Positions 12,095 to 24,380 are shown, counted from the first letter of the stretch. The stretch: DNA of 64,000 bases from Hemibagrus wyckioides (GCF_019097595.1 NC_080722.1:22483130-22547129), one strand, 5' to 3'. The notes: generated by a model from the letters alone, not told the origin. A program made the numbers and translations.

Positions 12095-12220
12095 GTACTC
12101 TTAATCCCGTCTGATCTTTTAATACCCGTGTCTTATGCAGTGCTGTCTGCTGATTCCACACAGCCAATGGAAAGTAAGAGTCTCACCTTAAGACCTCAGG
12201 AGCTTTGACCTATATACAGA
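12095..12220 (+). promoter_or_regulatory. Promoter-like or enhancer-like stretch
   Basis: Within about 120 bases there are CTAATTGG, TTAATCCC (an OTX/CRX-type core), GCCAATGG (a CCAAT box) and TATATACAG, with the TATA-like box about 45 bases after the CCAAT box. No downstream reading frame is recognised. It may instead be a distal control region for rbp3 or gdf2. Confidence 0.25.
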
Positions 12221-12666
12221 TACGTGGGAACAGAAAGAAGCAAACAGGAACCAAGAGAGGAGAACCAAAAAAACAACAACATCCGAATTCAACTTGATCT
12301 ATAATGGAATATTGGCTGTTTTAAATTTTTTAAATACACTAAAAGTTTATTACAATAATATATTTATAGTAAAAACCGTGCTGTAAACAGTTGTGCAAAA
12401 TTAATGCTTAATGTCATCAAACATCCCAAAACCTATTCAACATATACATTTTATAGCAAATTAACTGATACATGTGTTAAAATGAAGGAGCTTTATGTTC
12501 AAGTGTGTGAAAGAACCTGAGAAGAACTCCAGAAGAGATGTTTGATTAAATATTTTATTACTAAGACATTTTTAAAAATATATCAGAATCATACAGTATA
12601 TAAGACAAATGCCTGCATGTCAGAGACAGCATTAATTCAGGACGGTACACATCAGCCCAAAGTATT

Positions 12667-12681
12667 CAGTAGAGGGCAGTA
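12667..12681 (+). promoter_or_regulatory. CTCF-like motif
   Basis: TCAGTAGAGGGCAGT differs from the CTCF core consensus (CCASYAGRKGGCRSY) at one position, plus-strand orientation. Confidence 0.35.
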
Positions 12682-13117
12682 TCAACATATTAAAAGTGTT
12701 AGGTGTAAAGTCTAAATACTTCCCCAAAGAGCATATGTTCTAGACACAAACTGAAAACTGCATGTGAGGTAAAATAAATACACAACAACACAATCATTTT
12801 ATACTATTATGTAACAGCTACAAGGTGTCCCAAATGTCTCCATGCATAAGCTGGATCAGGAAGCTGTCACATGGTTGCCATGGACTTGAACAGGAAATGT
12901 TGCATGAACATCACACATGACACTGCTAACACGATGCTGTGAATAAATAATATTTAATGTTCTTATATTTTTATTCATGTTTTAAATAGAAACTTGTAAA
13001 TTCCAATAGACACATCATTTTACCATGCTTTCATTTAATGAAGTTAGTATTCAGCGAGATTAAAAAAGAAAAGCAGTGGAAAATTGGAAATAAAAGAAAA
13101 ATAGTCGATGATTCATT

Positions 13118-13440
13118 TAAGGTGGCATGGCTGCACATTGGGTGCTGTTTCCTCCTCACAGTGTTGCTGGTTCAATCATAAGCCCAGATTTCTGTAGGTC
13201 TATACATACATGTTCTCCTTGTGTTCATGCAGACTTCTTCTAGATTCCTCCGGTTTCCTCTGACCTCCCAAAAAAACACACCAACATGTGGACTGTCTAC
13301 TTTAAATTGCCCCTAGGTATGAATGAGTGTGTGAAAGTGTGTACGTGGTGGACTGGTGTTCCATTTCCAGGGTGTTTCCCAGAATCCAGAGTGACCCTAA
13401 CCAGCTTAAAGAACACACTGAAAATGAATAAAATAAATCA
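13118..13440 (+). mobile_element. tRNA-like SINE-type repeat
   Basis: The start has degenerate RNA polymerase III boxes, including GGTTCAATC as a B box. The body matches a widely dispersed fish repeat (TGTTCTCCTTGTGTTCATG, CTCCGGTTTCCTCTGACCTC, TTTAAATTGCCCCTAGG). The tail ends in AATGAATAAAATAAAT. Related tail fragments, some inverted, occur near 31.75, 36.9 and 63.4 kb. Confidence 0.7.
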
Positions 13441-13606
13441 GGTCGTGTGAGAAGCAGTATTAAGTCTAGCATCACTGTCTAACTGTTGTCAATATAAAAA
13501 CCATGCTGAAATGCATTTGTATTACAAAAATACACTATTAAACTATCGAATAGCATTTAAGGCCAACATTAAATACATAAATATAATTCTGTTCATTAAT
13601 GAATTA

Positions 13607-13607
<1 letters not shown>

Positions 13608-13654
<47 letters not shown>
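13608..13654. repeat. (ATT)n microsatellite
   Basis: About 15 copies of ATT, 145 bases after the gdf2 stop, probably in its 3' UTR or just beyond it. Confidence 0.9.
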
Positions 13655-13797
13655 TAAGTGTTTCAATTGTATTACCAGAATAAAGCAGTTTCTATACATG
13701 AATGAATATTATTTAATTTAAATAGATTTTTTTAAAAACATTTTTACAGGCATTCAGATATATTAGTTTGAAGGTATGAAGCAGCTTTTTTCCCTCA

Positions 13798-15417
13798 CTA
13801 CCTACAGCCGCATTTTGCCACTTTCATCTCCTCATACAGGTGCCTGACAGTGATAATGCCATTCTCTTGGTACATGACAGTTAAGGGGTCCAGTTTTGTT
13901 GGAACACAACAAGCTTTGTTGGCTTTTTTTGGGTTGCTCAGATTCACCAAAGTTTGAATGATGGCATGTTTGGAAGGGGTTACGTCATCCGTCAGAGGAA
14001 AATTGCACACGCCTTTACATTCGTAGGCATCATACTCAGGCGGCGCAACAATCCATTTGTCCCATCCAATATCCTTGAAATTCACTTTAAGCGACGTTCT
14101 CCGACAGTAGTTCTTACGTGCGTTTCTCTTTCTTCTACGATGCTGATCCTCACTGGAATATTCTTCTGTGGGATTGACGCTCAATAAAAACTTTTCATCT
14201 TCATGAGCCATCATCTCTTGCACCTCAGTTTTGGCTTTTCTCTTCCTGTTCTCAAGGTCATTTGAAAACACAATTAAAACAGGTGAGGTGCTGTCCTCCG
14301 AATTTAGGCTGATCTTGTAGCCTCCACCTTGGTGTGACCCACAGCTCTGACTTTGCACCTGAACCTCCAATTCACCTGCTCCCTGCTTTGACTGAAGCCA
14401 GCTATGGAACGCACTTGTCACATCAAAAGCCTCCCATGTGTGTTTTGTGTGACTGATGTCCTTCCTGTCCAGAAGTTGTAATATTTCTTGGTTCTTCATG
14501 TGTACGACATTATAAATGGTAATGGAAGTATCATCGCAGGCTGATTGACTTCTGTGCCACAGCACAAACAGTCGGAGCTGGACCACTGTGACTTCTTCAT
14601 AGCTAGGGATTGAAACATTGAATAGCAGCCTTTGTGAAGATTTATTCTCACTGAAGACTGAGTGGGTCACCTCTGCAAAAGAAATTTTACATTTTAATAG
14701 CAGCTCTAGAGAACTAAAGAAATTTCTAACTAGGCACAGAATTCTACCTAATGAACCTAAACATCAACATTCCATGCTGTAGACATTTCACCTGATGATA
14801 TGATCTTAAATAACAGTTAGAGCAGCAGGTTTGCAATATCTACTCAGATCTTATTACTGAAACCATGAGCTGAGAATCAGTCTCATCATGAGCTGAGTCA
14901 ATTGAGCCTTCAAAGAAGAGAAAAAAAACCCCAGACAAAACGTAGAATTACAGGACTGGGATTAAGGGGCTCTAACCTATGAGGTACAGTGTGAACCTGG
15001 ATTAATTATTTAACAAGCCAAAGCACAGAGATTGACCTAAGGGCTTGATCTCAAAGTGCCTCACTTTAGTTCAATATTCCAACACATCAGTGAATGGACC
15101 TTACCGTGTAAGACAAAGCTCCGAATGACATCAGAGCGTGGAACCGAGGACATATCCGAAGCATATTTGTTGTATAGCTCCATCATAAACGGAGGAGGCT
15201 GAACGTTCCTCTGTTCCTTTGGAACCCCTGACAAGTTCAGCATCTTCAGAAAGTCTTCTTTCATAGGCTCAGAAAAGCCTTCCAAGGTGTCTTGCTCCTC
15301 TAGGTCAACCTCCAGGGTCTCACCTTCATGCTGAGTGACTTGAGTTATTGATTTTCCTTCACAGAGCCAAACCAAGCTGAGGCAAATGTGAAACAATAAA
15401 TATCGAAATCCCTGCAT
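13798..15417 (-). CDS. gdf2: Growth differentiation factor 2 (BMP9)
   Basis: A secreted TGF-beta-superfamily ligand. GDF2 is made mainly in liver, circulates, and signals through ALK1 and BMPR2 on endothelium. Coding exons are 15105-15417 (ends GTAAGG, phase 1) and 13798-14672, giving 395 residues. The start MQGFRYLLFHICLSLVWLC is a signal peptide. A propeptide follows, then the furin site RRKR and a 108-residue mature domain with the seven cystine-knot cysteines (YCRR, ECKGVC, KACC, CGCR at the end). SLKVNFKDIGWD and PLTDDVTP fit GDF2; NYC and the APPEY segment look more like the sister gene BMP10. Position between rbp3 and gdf10, as in human, settles it as gdf2. The two-exon layout is typical. 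The intron (14673-15104) is 432 bp and unremarkable. Confidence 0.93.
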
Positions 15418-16648
15418 TGTTCTTTAGCTCTAGGTTTTACATCTGGCTTTCTTTTGAAGAAGAAATGTTGAAATTGAGATTCCTGGTTCAAAAGCCCTCA
15501 GTTGCGAGTTCAATCTCATACTCGTACATTAAACAGCGCATGCTTTTGACGACCGAAATAGCAGCTTGGACATTCTTATCTGGAAAACTGATGTTGTGTT
15601 TTAAGGTTTGTTATCATTTGAGGGCTTGTGGTTAATGAAGTTTTTGTAAACATTTTGACTGACATTAGGGGGCTAATGAGAGAGATTCATGTGATGCAAG
15701 GATACACAAGAATGTTGATCCCCCTCCAGGGTCAGCTGTAGGATTTAGGAGGATTTAGTAGGATGTAGGATTTATATTCTATTGTGTGATATTTTATATT
15801 ATATTTTAAGTGCTGGAAACTTTGGATACTACAAAATACTTTTACATTTTTTCAAATATTAAAGAGAATAACGGGCGTGAATCCATTATATGATACAAAA
15901 CCATCATTCTCTTTATGGTTTCATGATTTTGGACCGTTGTTGGGTTAGTGCGATTAAGGACATTGGCCTGTGTACTGTCATACCAATTTATGGTTTGTCT
16001 CTCAATCACATAATTAGATTGTGAGCATGGGGTCTCTGTTTAAAGGAATTTCCAAGTGAATATAAGGAAGGTCTATGAATAGGCTATACAAGCATAGATA
16101 AATTAGAAACTATAATAAACATCGCTTCTTTGTAAAACATCTACATTTGACTGAATGCATGCATTTTAAATTGAACACATTTTAATTTTAATAAATGATT
16201 TCAATCCATGAAAAATATATTGCGACCCCTCTGACCTGGAGTACGAACATTCATCAGGATCCAGCTTTTTCTATGAGCTGTTTCGATGCATTTACCTCAT
16301 TCATTCATTTATCTACTGCTTTCTCCTGGTCTGAGTCACTGTGGATTGGGATTTCAAAACACATACACGTCAAGGAACATAGTTATTTCATCAGCTAACA
16401 AAAAAAATTGCTGCTCAGTTCTGTCCTTTCTCACACTTTGTTTTAGAATATGGATTCTGTAGTTTATACCTTCTTTACTCTGTATTCAGTGTTTACACTT
16501 AATTCATACTCATATCTTTTAAAGCTTTCATTATTATTTACGTGATCTACCTAATTTCCACCATTTCTCTTTGGGTTGTTTTGGTTTGTAGTTATTGTCA
16601 TTCTTCCACACACTGCTTATGAGACTTACTGTTAACTTACTGGTAACA

Positions 16649-16720
16649 TACACACACACATACACACACACACACACACACACATAACCACACACACACA
16701 CACACACACACATGAACACA

Positions 16721-16752
<32 letters not shown>

Positions 16753-16921
16753 ACCACATGAACACACACACACACACACAAACACCCACACACACACACC
16801 CCCACACACACCCACACACACCCCCACACACACCCACACACACACACACCCACACACACCCACACACACACCCACACACACCCACACACACACACACACA
16901 CACATGAACACACACACACAC
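16649..16921. repeat. Compound (CA)n / CACACCC minisatellite
   Basis: About 270 bases of CA repeats broken by ATGAA, ATAAC and CCCAC units. Because it lacks stops it opens long false reading frames of Cys-Val residues on the minus strand. Confidence 0.95.
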
Positions 16922-17087
16922 TCGGGGCTGTACTGAATCAACATTCATTAAGTAGTAAATTAATTTATTAGTTAATCGAGTTATATAGTGTTCATATCTA
17001 TATATTTATGAGGCAAAGCAAAATCAGTGTATGATCCTCAGGATGAATATGAATGAAAATGATTTTTTGTTGAATTCTGAATGAAAT

Positions 17088-17105
17088 GGCACTAGGTGGC
17101 AGCAG
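17088..17105 (+). promoter_or_regulatory. CTCF-like motif
   Basis: GGCACTAGGTGGCAGCAG is a close match to the CTCF core, plus-strand orientation, about 530 bases beyond the end of gdf10 coding sequence. Confidence 0.45.
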
Positions 17106-17596
17106 TATTTCACCCCTCCAGCATACAGGATTTCTCTTGTCTGAAGGCATTTATTGTTACAAAGCAGATCTCACAGAGATTAATGTGTGTTTCCAGCTAT
17201 GTTTTGAACCAAATAAAAGGTTTCATTAATAACATTTTTTTTACTGTTCCAATTCTTTTCCCTTTGAAAATAATAGGATTAAGGGGTTATAATGATACTT
17301 TATTTTTTTATGCCAAATGTATACAAATGAACTAAAGGCTTAGTGGTTTAAATATGATGTCTGTTATTAAATTAGAAAGAATTCTACTGTGACTTTAAGG
17401 AATATTTCTCTGTATAGTTGATGTATTGCACTACGCAACTGTACCCAAAACCAGTATAAAAAAAATTCAACAGCATCGTTCTAGTAGCTGCTTCAGACAT
17501 TAGTTAGATGTAGACTGCCTGTTACATCTTATCAACTAATACATATCTTGCCTTCCCAAAGCCTTGGAGAAGTCTTGCAGTCTTGTCCATAGTGTT

Positions 17597-17602
17597 TTTA
17601 TT
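17597..17602 (-). terminator. Possible polyadenylation signal of gdf10
   Basis: AATAAA on the minus strand only 29 bases after the stop codon. That is unusually close, so a more distal signal is likely to be used as well or instead. Confidence 0.2.
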
Positions 17603-17630
17603 AAAAAATGAATGCCCATGCTAATCATGT

Positions 17631-19356
17631 TTATCGACAAGCGCAGGTCTCCACAGACATGTTTGGGTAGAGCTTCAGCACCATGTTCCTGCTGGTGTCG
17701 AGAAACAACACAGCCAGTTCGCTCATCTTCTCAGGAACGCAACAAGGTTCAGGAACTCCGGGAACAATCCCCACTGCCCTCACAATGCTCTGTATAGTGG
17801 CATGATTAGAGGGATGAACCACCTAGAGATGAGAAGAGGAGAGGTTTGAGTCAGAGATTTGTTCACTGTTATATAACAAATTGAGCAGGATAAAGATCTA
17901 AAGTTCAGAGACTAAGAAGATCAAGTGTAATCAATATCTATAGGAATATCATTATAACAATATCTTTAAGTAACAAATCAATTCCCTCCATCATTCTGTA
18001 CAAAGATTAGTCACATTAAATTGGATAAGTTCTGCAAATTTCAGGAAAAATATTGACTACTAATAAATTATTAATTATCTAACCTTGGGCATGGGAAATC
18101 CACATGTTCCTGCACAGTAATAGGCATCAAACGCTTTCGGGGCTAGAATCCACTCACTCCAACCAATATCTGCAAAATCCACTCTCAGGTAACGTCTTGT
18201 GCAGACTCGAGGCTCACTCCACTGTTTACGCCGAGCCTTTTTCATGGTTCTTTTATCAAAGCTCAGCTCCTGAGTCCTACTTCCTCCGTTGCTGACTTCA
18301 GGACCTTGTCTCCCACCTTGACCCTTTGACAAGGTTTTGGGCTTTAATGCAAAGTAAGTGTTGTACCACAGTTCCTTGTTTTTTTGATCATCATACTGGA
18401 CATTTGGGAGGAAATTCTGCAATTGCTCTGCTGCTCTTCTGATCCTGGAGCTTGGAGTGACAATGGGAGGTCTGTTTCCTTTGTCTTCTCCCACAGGGCT
18501 GTACCTCTGCAAGCTCAGGGCAATGCTGTTTGGTTCGTTTATGGTCAGGTCATTAGCAAAAATGAGAATATAAGGCAAAGTGTGAGGTGTGAGGTGATCC
18601 TGCTGCCATTGGGGCCTCTCTCCAAAATCAAACTCCACTGAAATTATGAGTTCGTTTCGAGCACGAGCCCACTGGACAACTGAGGACATGTCAGACATCT
18701 GCCAGTGTCCTTTTTTCAGAGGGGGCAATGTAATGTTACCCAGATGGGGTGGGAAGGTTGTGTTTTGTGACATCCCTCGAAAAATCAGCTTTACTGGTGT
18801 GGAAGGCTGCAGGTGTTGGCTGTGACACAAGGGCCCTCTGGAACGCCGGCAGCTGAAGGGCCATAGCCGGCTTTGTGGCCTGAGGAAGTGAAGGCTTGCA
18901 GATAGGATCACCTCTGACTCAGGCATGGAGGTCAGATTGAAAAGAAAGAGGACCTTGTTGTGGGAAGACCCTGGAAAAAAGCAAATAAAAAAAAAATGCA
19001 ATAGATCTGGAAATAAGCGAATTGCATGGTAGCATTTGATTTTGCAGTTTTGTAAGATTACTGTATAATCAAGATACTTTCACTTTACTGTGGAGTCAAT
19101 GCTAGACTAGATAAACGTCCAGAAAACAGCCTAGTAAGTTTACAAGTATAGGATGCAGCTCAGATAGTAGAAAAACAAAGAAGCAATCAAAAATCTTATT
19201 TTACACCATTAGGAAAATATACCAAATAGACACTCACAGGTACACACTTTTTTCTTCTAATGGGTGTAATATTATTAAATATTAATTACACTTAAATAAA
19301 AGCAACGCAGCATTAATAATAATAACAATAATAATTTTAAATATATATATATTGCT

Positions 19357-19432
<76 letters not shown>

Positions 19433-19651
19433 TTGTTTCTTGTTACCCGGGAGTGCCTGGAAGCTCCTAACTGTATTGTCGTCCCGGTGTGATTGCTGCT
19501 CCTTGTTCAGTTTTTCATAGAGTTTAAACATATGCATAGCCAGCATGTCCCTCGGTGCATCCGCATCCCGTGTAGACGAGTCTGTCTGCTTTACCTCCAC
19601 CAAGTCAAAAAGTAGTACAATATTTAACGCATAAACCAAAATAAGCGCCAT
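17631..19651 (-). CDS. gdf10: Growth differentiation factor 10 (BMP3b)
   Basis: A secreted TGF-beta-superfamily ligand of the BMP3 branch, known for modulating BMP and activin-type signalling in bone, brain and adipose tissue. Three exons: 19447-19651 (phase 1 end), 18084-18970 and 17631-17822, giving 427 residues; human GDF10 is about 478. The N terminus [20 protein letters not shown] is a signal peptide. The propeptide has [14 protein letters not shown] and the NTVRSFQA segment. The basic site KKARRKQW precedes the mature domain, which carries all seven cysteines: RVCTRR, YYCAGTC, PCCVP and ETCACR at the end. [15 protein letters not shown] and [16 protein letters not shown] are diagnostic for GDF10 against BMP3. 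Introns are 476 bp and 261 bp. A long AT dinucleotide tract lies only 17 bases inside intron 1 from its donor. Confidence 0.95.
19361..19428. repeat. (AT)n microsatellite in gdf10 intron 1
   Basis: About 34 AT units between 19361 and 19428; the intron donor GTAACA starts at 19446. Confidence 0.95.
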
Positions 19652-19837
19652 GTTTCATTCATGCATGCACGTTTGCGCCGATTGTTTCAGCAGAAGTATC
19701 CGATCAAACAGCAAAGAGCGCTTCAGACGCGTGCTGATGTTTCTGCAGTCCAGGAGGGATGGCTCTTACAGGCTCGCGCACAGAAGTGCCTCATGCACTT
19801 GTTTTCTCACCCTGCACGAGACCAAGGAGGGCGTAGT

Positions 19838-19873
<36 letters not shown>

Positions 19874-19953
19874 GAAAAAATCAACGTGCTGTTTTCCTTC
19901 AGCTTACACGTACAGATTTTTTTAATTTGGTCCATATCACAAAATAATATATG

Positions 19954-20034
<81 letters not shown>

Positions 20035-20302
20035 AAGTTTAAAAAGTAATATAGTTTAAAATTTAAGTCTAGGAATGTCCAGTTTGTTTTTCTAGCTTCA
20101 TGAGCAACTTTCATAGATTATAATTATTCATTCAGTAAATATATAAATACATTTCTTTAAATACAAGCTGCAAAAAAAGCAGGTTTTTTTCTCATCCCAA
20201 ATGACAGCACAGTTGGTCAGATAAAACTGACCTCTCCACCACACACACACACACACACTTAAAGGTAAGTCATATATACCTTTAAGTAACCTTAAATTTA
20301 CC

Positions 20303-20371
<69 letters not shown>

Positions 20372-20390
20372 CACACACACACACACACAC
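19838..20390. repeat. Cluster of microsatellites upstream of gdf10
   Basis: In order: an A-run and (AAAGA)n at 19838-19879, (TAT)n passing into (TAG)n at 19957-20034, a short (CA)n at 20238-20258, (CT)n at 20303-20363 and another (CA)n at 20371-20390. They start about 190 bases above the gdf10 ATG, so the proximal promoter lies against or inside this cluster. Confidence 0.9.
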
Positions 20391-21289
20391 GTTAAAAAAA
20401 TAATATAGTTTTTATTGCAATTATACTAAAATGTAATTGTTGTGTTCGACAGTTTTTCCACAAATTAGTTGGTGGTGCGTTGGTACAATTTTCCCAATAA
20501 ACAAAGCTGAAGCAACTATGCAATTCACTAAAGACATTTTTATTAAACTTCATTACAACACCTTACACATTTTATTGCTAAACAACATCACACCAGGACC
20601 TACACCAAGCAAGTTTATTATTAATGTGTATTTTTAGTGAAATATTAAATGTTTATTAAATTTGGAAACAGTGCTGCTTCTACCAGGCAAGCAGTAAAGA
20701 GCTTGTTTGCAAACTTCTATTCTAATACTAGAAAAATTACCATACAGAGATAATGAGCGTTCATACTTCTGAACTATTGGACGTAAACATATGAATAAAA
20801 AGATTGATAAAAATACAGACTGTTGTACAATGAGAAAGTTGAAAAGAAGAAGAAAAGACAAGCTATAGGTAAAATACGTGGAAGATCAAGAGGAATGATT
20901 TCAGTTTCAATTAATGTTCACTTACAGAGTGGGCAGTAAGTTTAAATATAGGCAAATATTGCAATATACAGCAACTGAACTGAACTGAACTGAACTGCTA
21001 AAGATTTCACATTGGTGAATCATTCTAATGAGCTTTTCTAGAAACTGACTCATATTTAGACAATGAAGGGCACATAATCCAATATAACGTCCACATTACT
21101 TATGTAACTGACCACCAATCTCCAGATGAATGGCTTGAAGGGAACTGCCTGAAATTGGGGTCCAATTTCCCAGTAGTGGAGCTTCATTGTTAATTAAACG
21201 GTTAAAAAGAGTGGAATTAAATAGTACAGCGTCGATCCACTTCCATTTTGTTGTGCTTGTTCACTGCTTTCCACATTGATGAACTTTGT
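20391..21289. other. Intergenic, nothing recognised
   Basis: AT-rich; a short (TGAAC)4 near 20977-20997. No gene or element identified. Confidence 0.5.
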
Positions 21290-21870
21290 TTTTTAAAAGG
21301 ACATACCTTGTGTACCTGTGGCCCTAGTTTGGTATACCAAAAGTCTCTGTTCTAGGACCACTGCTCTTGTGGACAGACTCTCTCTAAGACTCACTGCTAC
21401 CTTGGGGCACAGTTATTTGCAAAACATTATTAGCTTCCACTCTTATGCTGATGACATACAGCTGTATGTTTCAGACACCACCTTAATAAATTTAGTGTGA
21501 GGAATGTGTAAAGGCCATTAGACTCTGAGTGCTGAGTTACTTCCTGTTACTGAATGTGCTTTTATTAGTGCCACAGGGAGTTTGAAGTATGCTTTCTGAT
21601 TATGGAATTACTCTGAAGGGACCTTGGTGTGGTTATTGACGCCAGTCTCTCAGCTAATGAAAATATTAATAGGATAGCCTTTTTCTCTGACAAGCTAAGA
21701 AATATAATACAAACACTGTAAAGCAAGCAAACAAATTGAAAATCAGATATGTGTAAAAAGAAGCTCCAGTTAGTCCCAAATGCAGCAGGCAGATTTCTTT
21801 CTAGAACCAGTAAATTTTCATTACATTCTCTGCTCCATTGACTGCCAGTACAAAATATTATCATATTAGC
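21290..21870 (+). mobile_element. LINE reverse transcriptase relic
   Basis: FHSYADDIQLYVSDT at about 21430-21480 contains the YADD box of the reverse transcriptase active site. Further on are RDLGVVIDASLSAN (about 21615-21660) and AGRFLSRTSKF with LLHW (about 21785-21840). This order matches the C-terminal half of fish CR1/L2/Rex1-type LINEs. Frame changes and stops show decay. Confidence 0.8.
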
Positions 21871-21884
21871 AATCTTTTGGTCAC

Positions 21885-22150
21885 AGTGGGGCAGCAGTGG
21901 CTTGAATGGGGCAGTGGGGGCCTGGTGGTCAAGGTTCTGGGTTGCTGATCAGATGGTTGGGGGTTGAGTTGCCACTGGTGGGCCCTTAAGCAAGGCCCTT
22001 AACCCTGTCTGCTTTAGGGTTGTCATATCATTGCTGACTGTGTGATCTGACACACAACTTTCTAAAAAGTGGGGAATTTTACTGTAATGTAATATATATG
22101 TAACAAATAAATTCTTCTTCTTCTTCTTCTTCTTCTTCTTCTTCTTCTAT
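21885..22150 (+). mobile_element. tRNA-derived SINE with (TTC)n tail
   Basis: The head GGGCCTGGTGGTCAAGGTTC resembles a tRNA A box; GGTTGGGGGTTGAGTTGCC is a worn B box. The body has GGGCCCTTAAGCAAGGCCC, typical of an abundant fish SINE. It ends with AACAAATAAA and about 12 TTC units (22112-22148). It directly follows the LINE relic. Confidence 0.75.
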
Positions 22151-22239
22151 GATCCACCATGCCTGCTAAATTAAAAAATTACAGGTAAAAAATAGCCTCT
22201 TGGTTAATGTTAGGGATTGATTGTGGGCATGGCTGGTGG

Positions 22240-22422
22240 AATAAGCACAGCTGATTCCTCCCCCATGCTGGCAGTACATCTTTCCCTTTGGGGTAGCTTT
22301 TTAAACAGTGTATGCAACTGTATGCAAGTTGTTTTTAAGCACCTGGGTCTGTAAGCATTCCCGTTTCTAGATGTCTGGCTGCTGTCTGGCTAGGGCAGGT
22401 GATGAGCCAGACAGAGCTCACA
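22240..22422. repeat. Unclassified direct repeat, copy 1
   Basis: About 180 bases similar to 24194-24380 in the same orientation. Shared blocks include ATTCCTCCCCCAT/GTTCCTCCCCCAT, CTTTCCCTTTGGG, TGGCTGCTGTCTGG and AGGGCAGGTGATGAGCCAG. Confidence 0.75.
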
Positions 22423-22429
22423 TATAGAA

Positions 22430-24190
22430 TCTTTCTTTTTGGCCTTGTTGCTCTTACGATTCCTTCGTCTTGTTGCCTTAATGAGCATTTCCTTGTCTCT
22501 GTCAGCAAAGACTTGTTCAGTTAGTGATCATTTTCTGTATACATACATGACCTCAGATGTGCCGATTGAGGTCAGTGCCAATTTATGCGTTGCATGATGA
22601 GTGGTATGGAAAGTGCAGCACAAACATTTGACATACACCATGTAACAGTGTTTATAATTTTGACAGTGTCTTTCAATTGATGGATGTGGTTTTGAACCAG
22701 TAGTAGTTTGCAAGCAATCAAAAGATCCTGTAAAGAAATGTCTATTAAGCTAGTGTGTATTTTGAATGAATTTAGATGCAAGCAGATCTACACTGTCTAC
22801 TCCAGATTTATTGGCACACTTCAAGTGAACATGTTTGATGTATAAAATAAACATTACACAAAATTATGAATAGATTATGCAGAATTTTCCTCTCAAGCAA
22901 GAGTCATTCTTTCTAGCTGGGAAGATCATGGCTATCCTCTTTCCCAAGCTTGTCTTGTTGGACTGTTGGATTTAGAATTCCAGAGTATAATCCTTTATTT
23001 CTGGCTAATAATAATAGTAATAATCTTATAATAATATTCACTGACAGAGTGGATTAATATAACATAGTTTTACAACTGCAACTCAAGGCAGGACAGTGAG
23101 CCGTTTGATTTGCCAGGCTTTGATAAAGATTGAGAGATGATAGACATGGTCTGTGCCCTAATTATTTGGTAGTGATGCAATTTAAAGCCTTGCACAAGCT
23201 ACAACATAATGCTGATAGTGTTGTACAAAGTATGGCTTAAAGGCTATGGATATTCATTACCTTCCTCTGATGCTATATTACCATAGCAGACAAGATTGTA
23301 AAAAAGTTCCTTCACAGTGTTGCAATGGCAGGAAGTTCCTTTACGTTTTGGGAAAACAAAAATACAACAGCACAAAACCGAAATTTGGAGCTCTGACAGT
23401 CTCAGACATACTTATAGTGGTTTATACTTATAGTCACAATCTTTAGACATACCATGGGCAAGCTTGATGGTAGTCCATTATCAAAGGAGTTTAAAAAGAT
23501 CAGAAGGTAATACAGCACTGCAGTGGTAGTGAACAAGCTACAAGACTGCTGGTAAGACATGGCACATCCTCAGACCAAAACAACATTTGTTTAATCCATT
23601 ACATAGTACATCATCCCAACCTAATATCTGGCCAATTCCACAATATACTATTTAAGTATATATGCTCTTATGCATGTTCACCTATTACCTTGTAAAAAGG
23701 CATGTATTTTGGCTGCAATGTAGATGCTGAATCCCTAGGCTTGGGAGCATTGTATCTTTTTTAAACACTAGTTGCCTTATTAGAGACAATGGTTGATGCC
23801 TTATGCATTAATTACATAGTAGCAAAAATTGCATATCAAATATAGTAACACATTTGCTCCTGGCCCTTAAGGAAATGCTCACAACAGAAAATGTAATATA
23901 CAGAGAGATTCTATAGACTATGGGACACTATGGGAGACATAATGCGCTGTAAATTTCAGGGCCTGTTAACACAGATGAAAACACAGGTTTGGCTCAGATT
24001 TTGGCTCAGAACCATTGATGGAGGCTGGTAAAATCATTCTTTGCTCGCTGATACAAGGACCTGAACATTCACTGAGATGTTTTGCGTGCAGGGTATTGCT
24101 TTACCATCAAACCAGAGCAAACACAGAAGTCTGCCCCACAGAGGGACAAGACCCCAGCCATTTGGTTATACTGACTGAGAACATGGATGG
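22430..24190. other. Intergenic between the two direct repeats
   Basis: No coding domain was recognised in either strand. The flanking direct repeats raise the possibility of a decayed LTR-type element, but no reverse transcriptase, protease or integrase motif is visible. Confidence 0.4.
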
Positions 24191-24193
24191 TGT

Positions 24194-24380
24194 AAAGCAC
24201 AGGCAGTTCCTCCCCCATACTGACAGTACAGGTGTAGAATCTTTCCCTTTGGGTTAGTTTTTAAACAAAGTGTGTGCAAGTTGCCTTAGAACCCCTAGAA
24301 TGGCAAGGTAAGTACTCCCCTTTCTGGATGACTGGCTGCTGTCTGGATAGGGCAGGTGATGAGCCAGCAGAACTCACATG
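24194..24380. repeat. Unclassified direct repeat, copy 2
   Basis: Partner of 22240-22422, about 2 kb away in the same orientation. Confidence 0.75.

Larger units (their letters stand above)
9680..13117. other. Intergenic between rbp3 and gdf2
   Basis: Mostly AT-rich sequence with no coding signal. A promoter-like stretch near 12.1-12.2 kb and a CTCF-like motif at 12668 are listed separately. The zone just above rbp3 probably holds its retinal enhancers. Confidence 0.5.
15418..17630. other. Intergenic between gdf2 and gdf10
   Basis: Holds the gdf2 5' flank, the gdf10 3' flank, a long CA-rich repeat and a CTCF-like motif (both listed). A repeat fragment near 16260-16350 resembles part of a fish SINE tail. 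No coding signal. Confidence 0.5.

Noticed and set aside
13798..14670. Assignment of this TGF-beta ligand to bmp10
   Set aside because: Some residues in the mature domain look like BMP10, but other diagnostic segments and the position between rbp3 and gdf10 fit gdf2 better.
16534..16948. Three long minus-strand open frames rich in Cys and Val
   Set aside because: They are translations of the CA-rich minisatellite, which lacks stop codons in several frames.
19650..20114. Open frames with poly-Tyr, poly-Asn and Lys-rich runs near the gdf10 start
   Set aside because: They come from the TAT/TAG and A-rich microsatellites and overlap the gdf10 first exon antisense.
22430..24190. Intact LTR retrotransposon between the direct repeats
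   Set aside because: No protease, reverse transcriptase or integrase motif and no clear TG...CA ends or target duplication.
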